This document shows, piece by piece, positions 58,272 through 64,000 of a DNA stretch of 64,000 nt. The translations under genes were made by a program, and so were the position numbers. Source of the DNA: Xanthobacteraceae bacterium (GTDB lineage: Bacteria; Pseudomonadota; Alphaproteobacteria; Rhizobiales; Xanthobacteraceae); the NCBI GenBank assembly GCA_019746355.1, contig JAIESC010000013.1:1-64000 (forward strand), in the 5' to 3' direction. Each line of letters starts with the position of its first letter. Position 1 is the stretch's first letter. Under the pieces are notes generated by a model that saw nothing but the letters and a program-made list of their open reading frames with translations, was not told the origin of the DNA and did no database searches.

Positions 58272-58338
58272 CCCGCATGGAGCGCAGCGGAATGCGGGAC
58301 CGGCGGCCCCGGATTGCGCTGCGCTCCATCCGGGCTAC
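58268..58338. repeat. Large inverted repeat (dispersed palindromic element/terminator)
   Basis: GTAGCCCGCATGGAGCGCAG... and its near-perfect complement ...CTGCGCTCCATCCGGGCTAC form 22-nt arms (58268-58289 and 58317-58338) with one mismatch and a 27-bp loop that is itself self-complementary in part. It starts at the PAS stop codon and separates it from the convergent cyclo-ligase gene, so it may terminate both. Similar elements are scattered in Bradyrhizobium and Rhodopseudomonas genomes. Confidence 0.7.
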
Positions 58339-58366
58339 GGCGCCTGTTCGGCCAGGGCCACGTCGT

Positions 58367-59059
58367 TCACCGTTCCGGCATCACCGGACCCGCTTCGGTG
58401 ACGACGAAATCCATCGGAATATCGTGGGGCTGCGGGTAGATCGTGGCGATTGCAGCCTGCGCGTAGCCGACCCCGACGATGCGCGGCCGCTTCGCCAGAG
58501 CCGCCAGTGTGCGGTCATAGAACCCGCCGCCATAACCCAGCCGAAAGCCCGCGCGATCGAAGCCGACGACCGGTGCGATCACGATGTCCGGCTCAACGGG
58601 TACGCCCCCACTCGGCACCGGAATGTTCCACACGCCCCGCTGGAGCGGCTCGCCGGGCGCCCACAGCCGGAACACCAGCGGTTGCGCCTTGCCAACGACG
58701 ACAGGCAGGGCGGTCCGCCCACCCCGGGCCCGGACCTGATCCATCCAGGGGCGGAGGTCGGGCTCGCCCTTGAACGGCCAATACGCGCTGACGGTCAGGC
58801 CGCGTGGAACGCCGATCGCATTGTGCAGGCCGGCCGCGATCCTCTCGTCGTAACGCGCCCGCGCCTGCCAGCTCAGCGTCATGCGTGCAACCAGCAGCCG
58901 CTCGCGCTCGATCTTGCGCCATCGCTTCAGATTGTCGTCCGGCCGGCCGGTGCCGTCCGGCAGACCGACATAGGCCGGATCGACTTCGTGCATCGAGCAA
59001 GGTGGCGAAAAGCACTCACCCGGTGCCGGCCCATCCGACTCGTTCTTTGCTCTTTCCAT
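58367..59059 (-). CDS. 5-formyltetrahydrofolate cyclo-ligase
   Basis: A 230-residue enzyme from ATG 59059 (frame open to 59179). It converts 5-formyl-THF to 5,10-methenyl-THF with ATP. The family signature GYGGGFYDRTLA is preceded by PVVGFDRAGFRLG, and the ATP-contact basic residues appear in NLKRWRKIERERLLVARM. The N-terminal ~35 residues (FSPPCSMHEVDPAYVGLP) exceed the usual length. This housekeeping-type folate gene is unrelated to the neighbouring catabolic operons and converges with the PAS gene. Confidence 0.9.
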   Translation of the reverse strand: MERAKNESDGPAPGECFSPPCSMHEVDPAYVGLPDGTGRPDDNLKRWRKIERERLLVARMTLSWQARARYDERIAAGLHNAIGVPRGLTVSAYWPFKGEPDLRPWMDQVRARGGRTALPVVVGKAQPLVFRLWAPGEPLQRGVWNIPVPSGGVPVEPDIVIAPVVGFDRAGFRLGYGGGFYDRTLAALAKRPRIVGVGYAQAAIATIYPQPHDIPMDFVVTEAGPVMPER

Positions 59060-59383
59060 CGATCCTCTCGCGTTGATCCTCTCGCGTGGCGTTAGTCCGC
59101 GTTGGCCGCCACCAAGACCCAGCCGGTCCCGCGGGTGGAGAGACGTTTGGAAAACGTCCACACGTCCACATGGGTGCATCGAGTCGGCGCCCGAGGCTGC
59201 CTGCCGGCGGTGTAGGTCGTTTCAAGATTTTGATTTTGGTGATCCATGCAAGCAAATGAATTTGTTTGAGATTTAAATGCAAGAAAATTGCATTGCGAAA
59301 AATTGCGCCAATCTCTGGCGGCGGGGCGGAGCGCAGCGGTGTTTGGTGTACCGATATTGCGCGAAGTCGCCGCTGTGCCGCTG

Positions 59384-59509
59384 CTCGTCCGACAGGTGCG
59401 GCAGTCCGCCGTTGCCGCTCGAGCCGAACAGCAGCTCGTTCGGCTTGGCCTTGGCGAGATCGATCAGCAAATGGGCGGTCGAATATTGGAGTCCGTTTCG
59501 CGGCGTCAT
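59384..59509 (-). pseudogene. Bug-family binding protein relic
   Basis: A short minus-strand frame reads HLLIDLAKAKPNELLFGSSG followed by NGGLPHLS, the conserved middle segment of Bug receptors (LIxLAKAKPGxLxxGSSGxGxxxHL). It has neither a signal peptide nor the C-terminal lobe. It is the fourth Bug trace in the window and marks another deletion scar. Confidence 0.6.
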
Positions 59510-59723
59510 CGCGGGAGTAACTGGCGATGGCTCGACAGTTTAGCGAAGGCCGGTTGAACCCTTGTCGGCTGTTGGGTCCATCGGTTGTAGGGGCCAACGC
59601 AAGGGATGAGCGGCAGGCTCGCAAATCAGTGAGATCGGCGCGCTGGCCTCTTGGCAACTCGCGAGTACGCCAAATGGGTAACTCGAAATCGCCGATTAAC
59701 AAATAGAGAGCTGTCGTCGCAAA
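59510..59723. other. Non-coding stretch
   Basis: About 210 bp with no recognisable gene or RNA between the Bug relic and the flippase fragment. It is probably rearrangement debris. Confidence 0.35.
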
Positions 59724-60041
59724 ATGGCGGTGGGGGGATATGGTCAGATCGTCATGGTGTTGGCGCTTGAGGCGTTGTTGATCGCCATCGGCATGCCGGT
59801 CGTCACCGCGCTGTCGGCCATGGAGTGCGCCCGTGCGAACTTCTGGATCGGCCTGATCGGGACCGTCATCACCGCGACTCTCGTCGCGTGGTTGGTGTTT
59901 CAGTGGGGTCTGCTGGGGGCCGCTTGCGGAGTGCTGGCGGGCAGTTTGGCCTGGCTGGCGGCACGGTGGAGGGTGTTCCTGACGCTCGCGCACAGAGCGT
60001 ATCAAACGTCGGCTTGCGCATCTCGAGTGGCGGCGGTGTGA
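59724..60041 (+). pseudogene. C-terminal fragment of a polysaccharide flippase-like membrane protein
   Basis: About 105 residues with three hydrophobic segments (IVMVLALEALLIAIGMPVV, FWIGLIGTVITATLVAWLVF and GLLGAACGVLAGSLAWLAA). The order of a GxLGAAxGxLAG turn before a final helix resembles the C-terminal part of oligosaccharide flippases of the Wzx/MATE type. The normal ten or more upstream helices are missing. It is probably truncated, though a small standalone membrane protein cannot be excluded. Confidence 0.5.
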
Positions 60042-60193
60042 CCCGGGTGCTGCAGCAACTCTCCCGGACTGACGATTCCGAAGACTGGACCACTACCGGG
60101 CTTGACGAAGGAAGCGAGGCCGTCGATGGCCGTGAGTCGCGACGTCGGATGTCTGGCGCGTTCACTGGATGGTTATGATCTCTTCGGGAGGCG

Positions 60194-63118
60194 ATGCTGA
60201 CGCCCGCAACACCCGCGCCCGCCGCTCAAAGCTCTGTGCAGCAGGAACTGCTGCCGGCCGAACGCGATTTCTATTCAGCCTACGAGTGGTGCCTTGATCC
60301 GCATCTGACGATACGCGAGACGGTCGACCGCCTTCGCGATGAGATCAATCGGTTGGAGATCGTGCAGGAGGACTGGCAGACCGTCGAGGTGGCAACGAAT
60401 GTATTTCTGCTCTCCTGCGCGCTGCTGAACGATGTTGACGAATATCTGCGTGGACCGGCCCTGGCGATGCCGAAGCGGCTGGCGGCAACGGCTATTGGTC
60501 GCAACATGAGGTGGGCGGCAGACAGCATCGCTGGCGTGCCTGCGGGCCTCCGACGGCGACATCGGGCACGGGCGCGGCGCTGGAGGGGGGAGTGGCAGAC
60601 CGGTCTGGATGAATTTCTGGCGATCGTCGCTGCGGAGACCTCCGATGCAGCCCGCTTCGCGGAGCCCGGCCGAAAGCTTGCAAACTTGCTGCGGCGGCCG
60701 CTGCCTCTAGACTTGCAGGCCAAACGGAGTCGTCTGCCATCTGCATTCAGGCGGCTCGATTTGACGCATTTCGACGTTCTGGCTCTTGGACGGCGGTTTG
60801 CGCAACGTTTCCCTGATCGTTCGCAGCCGACTCTGCTACTGGGGCTTCGCACCGCAGGGACGTATTTTGTCGCGTTGCTGCGGGCCTTCCTCAAAGCTGA
60901 AGGCTATCGCCGGGTGTCCTCGCTGACCGTGCAGCCGAACAAAGGCCTGGGACGGCGCGAACGCAGGGAGTTGAGAGGGTACGCCGAGCGAGACTACGCC
61001 TGTGTGATCATTGATGAGCCGCCGAGCACCGGCGAAACGCTCGATCTTGCGTTTGACCTCGCTCGCACAGCGGGGGTCGACCTCGCGAAGGCGGCAATCC
61101 TCTTCCCCGCGCACGCGGCAGGGCAGTATCGGTTCAAGGATCTTTCCAATCACGCCATCGTGACGCTGGAGCCCGAGCAATGGCACAAACGTCAATTGCT
61201 CCACCCACGCAACGTGGAGCGCCGATTGATGGAATACTTGCGGAAGCACGGCTTCGCTCGAATATCGGTCATCGATAGCGGCGGCGTGGATGCGCTCAAT
61301 GTTCGCCTGGAGGACAGCTGGCGCAGAGAGCGAGGCGCGCGCCTCAAGCGAATCTTCGAGGTCCGGTTGCAGACGTCCGAAGGGCTGACGGAAACCCGCT
61401 ACATCCTGGCCAAGAGCGTTGGATGGGGGTGGCTGGGTTATCACGCCTTTCTCGCAGGATCCCGTCTCTCGGACTTCGTGCCGCCGATCCTCGGGCTGCG
61501 CGACGGCATTCTTTATATGGAATGGATCCCGCAGGATTCCCCCGTCGAAGGCGACCGCTCGGGGCGTGATGTATGGATCGACACGGCCGCCTCCTACATC
61601 GCGGCAAGAGTCCGCTCGTTGAATCTATCGAGATCGCGTGCCCCGCCCAAGAGCCTTCGATCATATGAAAATGGCCGTCGGCTGCTGATGAGGGTGCTCA
61701 GCAAGGCTTGCGGACGGTTCGGGGCTGATATCCTTATGCGATCGCGCCTTCAGCAGCAGATGGGCCGGCAGCCTTGCCCGTTTCCCACGCTCATCGATGG
61801 CAACATGAGCCGCGCCGAATGGATTCTTGGGACATCCGGTTTGCTGAAAACTGACTACGAACATCATGGCATGGGCAAGAGCGAGCTCAATGTCATGGAT
61901 CCCGCTTGCGACCTTGCCGGGGCCATCCTCGCCTTGGCACTCGATCCCGAAGAAGAGAGCAGGCTGGTCCAGCGATACGTCGAAGAATCAGGGGATGCCG
62001 AGGTTGACCAGCGTCTATTTATGAACAAATTGCTCGCCGGGTTCTGGACAATGTTTTCGGTCCAAGAACGTCTGTTCGACGGACCGCACACGCCAGACCG
62101 GCAGCAGGAGCTGCATCGACAATTCGTCAGCGCGTGGAATTTCCTCACCGTCCATACGGCTCGGTTCTGCGGCAATTATTGCCGGCCTCCGCAAGGGCCA
62201 AGGTGGCGCTCGCCTCTCGTCGCACTCGATATCGATGGCGTTCTGGATCGCCGGCTGTTTGGATTTCCTTGCACCACGGCCGCGGGCATCGAGGCGCTTT
62301 CGCTGCTAGCCCGCCATGAATTTTCCGTGGCCCTGAATACGGCTCGGTCGGTCGCTGAAGTGAAGGACTATTGCCAGGCGTATGGCCTCGCCGGGGGGGT
62401 GGCGGAAAACGGCAGCTTTCTGTGGGACGCCGTAGCCCAGCAAGGGAGAGTCTTGATCAACTCCGAGGCAATTCGCCAGCTCGACGAACTGAAGCGACGT
62501 TTGCGGCAGCTTCCGGCCGTATTCCTGGACGATCGGCATCAATATTCCATTCGGGCTTTCACGTATGCGGATAAGGCCAGCAGTGTGCTTTCCCGCTTGG
62601 TAAAATACCTTGACGCGTCCATTCCTTGGTTTCCTGCCCCACTCCCGCTGTCGACGCTCGTCACGGGTCATTTGATGACGAGCTTGCGGCTCGATCAACT
62701 GTCTGTCCACCGCACGACGATCGACACGACGATCGTGGCCAAGGACATCGACAAGGGCACCGGCCTGTTGGCACTGCGCGACTGGGTCTTGGGCTCCGAG
62801 GCCGAGACAATCGCTGTAGGCGACTCGGGCGCTGACCTGCCGATGTTTCGTGACGCCACGCGCAGTTTTGCGCCGGCGCACATCGATTGCGCCAATGAAG
62901 CCCGGCTGGCGGGCTGCCGAATTTCGCCGTACGCTCTCCAGCGAGGGCTGTTGGACATTGCGCGCGAGATCGTTCGCTTGAGCGGCCAACGAGACACGTA
63001 TGCCCACGGTACGGCGACCGGGTCTGGCCCCGAGCATTTGTTCTTGGAATTGCTGCAAGCTGCGGATCAGACATGGTTCAAGAGCTTGATCAGCGTTCTA
63101 TTCGACCGTGTTATCTGA
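60194..63118 (+). CDS. Multidomain protein: PRTase-like, kinase-like and HAD phosphatase
   Basis: A 974-residue protein (ATG 60194 behind GGGAGG). Residues 1-190 are helical and unplaced. About 190-330 resembles a type I phosphoribosyltransferase: GLRTAGTYFVALLRAFLKAE, then the PRPP-loop-like VIIDEPPSTGETLDLAFDLA (272-291). About 355-640 resembles an aminoglycoside-phosphotransferase/kinase-like fold, with YMEWIP, IDGNMSRAEW (D535, N537) and TDYEHHG (D554) before DPACDLAGA. About 672-930 is a Cof/sucrose-phosphatase-like HAD: DIDGVLD (D679, D681), LNTARS, K854 and GDSGADLPMF. This suggests a nucleotide or sugar metabolite pathway in one chain. No known family of this order is recognised. Confidence 0.75.
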   Translation: MLTPATPAPAAQSSVQQELLPAERDFYSAYEWCLDPHLTIRETVDRLRDEINRLEIVQEDWQTVEVATNVFLLSCALLNDVDEYLRGPALAMPKRLAATAIGRNMRWAADSIAGVPAGLRRRHRARARRWRGEWQTGLDEFLAIVAAETSDAARFAEPGRKLANLLRRPLPLDLQAKRSRLPSAFRRLDLTHFDVLALGRRFAQRFPDRSQPTLLLGLRTAGTYFVALLRAFLKAEGYRRVSSLTVQPNKGLGRRERRELRGYAERDYACVIIDEPPSTGETLDLAFDLARTAGVDLAKAAILFPAHAAGQYRFKDLSNHAIVTLEPEQWHKRQLLHPRNVERRLMEYLRKHGFARISVIDSGGVDALNVRLEDSWRRERGARLKRIFEVRLQTSEGLTETRYILAKSVGWGWLGYHAFLAGSRLSDFVPPILGLRDGILYMEWIPQDSPVEGDRSGRDVWIDTAASYIAARVRSLNLSRSRAPPKSLRSYENGRRLLMRVLSKACGRFGADILMRSRLQQQMGRQPCPFPTLIDGNMSRAEWILGTSGLLKTDYEHHGMGKSELNVMDPACDLAGAILALALDPEEESRLVQRYVEESGDAEVDQRLFMNKLLAGFWTMFSVQERLFDGPHTPDRQQELHRQFVSAWNFLTVHTARFCGNYCRPPQGPRWRSPLVALDIDGVLDRRLFGFPCTTAAGIEALSLLARHEFSVALNTARSVAEVKDYCQAYGLAGGVAENGSFLWDAVAQQGRVLINSEAIRQLDELKRRLRQLPAVFLDDRHQYSIRAFTYADKASSVLSRLVKYLDASIPWFPAPLPLSTLVTGHLMTSLRLDQLSVHRTTIDTTIVAKDIDKGTGLLALRDWVLGSEAETIAVGDSGADLPMFRDATRSFAPAHIDCANEARLAGCRISPYALQRGLLDIAREIVRLSGQRDTYAHGTATGSGPEHLFLELLQAADQTWFKSLISVLFDRVI

Positions 63119-63302
63119 GGAGGTTCATCCGCTGGCGCCGCCCTTCTGGCGGCCAGCCCGCCACGTTCTTCGAACCTGGAGGGTCTATCTCAAGATCGCC
63201 TACATGCGCCATCTGCCGTTCAACGACCCCGAAGCGGAGGCGCAGGCGGTTTCGCCGACACAGAACGTCTTGGCCTGTTCCCCACGCGCCGGGACCAGAT
63301 CG
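63119..63302. other. Short region between the multidomain gene and the IclR gene
   Basis: A plus-strand frame starting at GTG 63108 overlaps the stop of the large gene and reads EEVHPLAPPFWRPARHVLRT, then YLKIAYMRHLPFNDPEA, which looks protein-like, but after 63303 it is only the shadow of the IclR gene. A truncated gene or a short leader cannot be distinguished. Confidence 0.3.
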
Positions 63303-64000
63303 CTAGGTGCCAAGATCCCTTGTTGCCGCCGCCTTGGCGAGACTTGCCGCGGTCCGCTGCAAGTCCGGCAGGTGCAGGTCCGCGATCCGGTTCTCGAGGT
63401 CGAATTTGTTCGGCCAGACGATATTGATGCAGCCCAGCACGCCCGAGTCGCTCAAGATTGGCACGGCAATTGCTGCCAGGTGGTCGGCGGGGGTGTCGCT
63501 TTTCCGGCTTCGGCCGAATTGTGGATCGCGCACGGCATAGCCGCATTGCCGCACCGAGGCGAGAACCTTTCGCAGCGAGTTCTGTCGCTCTCCGAAATCC
63601 ATCGTCCGCGTGCGTCCCTCGGCATCGCTTCGCAACAAATGACGGACCAGCATTGTCCGTTCCTCTTCTGGACAGAATGCGAGGTAGGCGCGGCCCATCG
63701 CAGAATACAGCATGTTGATCCGTCGTCCGATCGGGTCGCGGAACAGGCCGAGCGCCGCCCGTGAGCGGGTGGTCTCCAGCAGCACCATTCCATAGCCATT
63801 GCGTACCGCGAGGTCGGAAGGCCAGATGATTCGCTTCCGAAGCGCTTCGAGATGCGGCATCGCGATTTCGGCCAAGCGATGGTTTTTGCGGTAGGCGATG
63901 CTGCGATGCTGGAGGTTGAGCGTATTGCGATAGCTGCCATCGGCCATGGCCCGCCACACCACGTGCTCGTCCTCGAGCGTCGCCAAGATGCGCTCGAGCG
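63303..64000 (-). CDS. IclR-family regulator, partial (start beyond window)
   Basis: The frame is open to the right edge: LERILATLEDEHVVWRAMAD is the winged-helix part, followed by the IclR effector domain with NHRLAEIAMPHLEALRKRII, YSAMGRAYLAFCPEEERTML and a C-terminal VPILSDSGVLGCINIVW. At least 232 residues lie inside the window; only the N-terminal few dozen are missing. Its target is probably outside the window. A TTG at 63986 is an internal in-frame codon, not a likely start. Confidence 0.9.
   Translation of the reverse strand, partial: LERILATLEDEHVVWRAMADGSYRNTLNLQHRSIAYRKNHRLAEIAMPHLEALRKRIIWPSDLAVRNGYGMVLLETTRSRAALGLFRDPIGRRINMLYSAMGRAYLAFCPEEERTMLVRHLLRSDAEGRTRTMDFGERQNSLRKVLASVRQCGYAVRDPQFGRSRKSDTPADHLAAIAVPILSDSGVLGCINIVWPNKFDLENRIADLHLPDLQRTAASLAKAAATRDLGT

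Noticed and set aside
1..64000. CRISPR arrays, rRNA genes, intact tRNA genes, phage structural genes, toxin-antitoxin pairs
   Set aside because: I looked for regularly spaced repeats, cloverleaf sequences and typical gene pairs; apart from the two tRNA 3' halves none was found.

Overview
The window is high-GC DNA from an alphaproteobacterium, most likely of the Bradyrhizobium/Rhodopseudomonas group. That placement is an inference from base composition, from the many orphan Bug-type and branched-chain-amino-acid-type solute binding proteins, from the transposase relics, and from the density of aromatic catabolism genes. No ribosomal or housekeeping marker settles it. Almost the whole window is a mosaic of catabolic operons, each with its own transporter or binding protein and its own IclR, MarR or LysR regulator, separated by scars that hold truncated genes.

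Layout. (1) 1-0.9 kb: relic of a DNA ligase D gene and a frameshifted glyoxalase-like gene. (2) 1.0-3.9 kb, minus strand: a nitrate/sulfonate-type ABC importer. (3) 4.0-10.5 kb, plus strand: an IclR regulator, then a NahE-like hydratase-aldolase, a SnoaL-like protein, a two-subunit Rieske dioxygenase, a 4,5-dihydroxyphthalate decarboxylase homologue and a phthalate dihydrodiol dehydrogenase homologue. (4) 11.1-12.7 kb, minus: an orphan substrate-binding protein and a rhodanese-like protein. (5) 12.8-18.7 kb: a TphA2A3/NagGH-like dioxygenase, a MarR regulator, a second phthalate dihydrodiol dehydrogenase homologue, and a phthalate 4,5-dioxygenase reductase and oxygenase pair. (6) 18.7-23.2 kb, plus: a luciferase-like monooxygenase, a gentisate dioxygenase-like bicupin, a P450 and a Bug binding protein. 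(7) 23.7-29 kb, minus: acyl-CoA dehydrogenase, CoA transferase, SDR, luciferase-like monooxygenase and alpha/beta hydrolase, with a divergent MarR gene. (8) 29.7-36.1 kb, minus: LIV-type ABC transporter, SDR and a hydroxycinnamoyl-CoA hydratase/lyase-like enzyme. (9) 36.2-40.8 kb, minus: flavin monooxygenase, M24-fold protein, cupin and IclR. (10) 41-45.5 kb: Bug proteins, an IS relic joined to truncated catabolic genes, and a salicylate hydroxylase-like flavoprotein. (11) 46-54.5 kb: a LysR gene and a second LIV transporter with a cyclase-family hydrolase and an amidase, the segment bounded by two copies of a tRNA(CAU) 3' half. (12) 54.6-64 kb: LysR relic and LysR gene, DUF488 protein, Cys/Met-metabolism PLP enzyme, PAS protein, 5-formyl-THF cyclo-ligase, flippase fragment, a 974-residue multidomain protein with phosphoribosyltransferase, kinase-like and HAD regions, and a partial IclR gene.

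How the genes may work together. Regions 3 and 5 jointly encode a phthalate 4,5-dioxygenase route to protocatechuate (reductase, oxygenase, dihydrodiol dehydrogenase, decarboxylase). They also encode ring-cleavage-type functions (hydratase-aldolase, alpha/beta dioxygenase) and a possible salicylate-to-gentisate branch (NagG/TphA2-like oxygenase, NahG-like flavoprotein, gentisate dioxygenase-like bicupin). Regions 7 and 8 look like CoA-thioester aromatic or alicyclic acid degradation. A TAGG-N2-CCTA palindrome lies in three divergent promoter regions linked to the two paralogous MarR regulators and may tie regions 5 and 7 into one regulon.

The strongest candidates for something new are that shared operator set, the PRTase/kinase-like/HAD fusion at 60.2-63.1 kb, and the catabolic enzymes whose catalytic residues are changed: a hydrolase with a Cys nucleophile, an M24 protein without canonical metal ligands, and a P450 without the I-helix acid.
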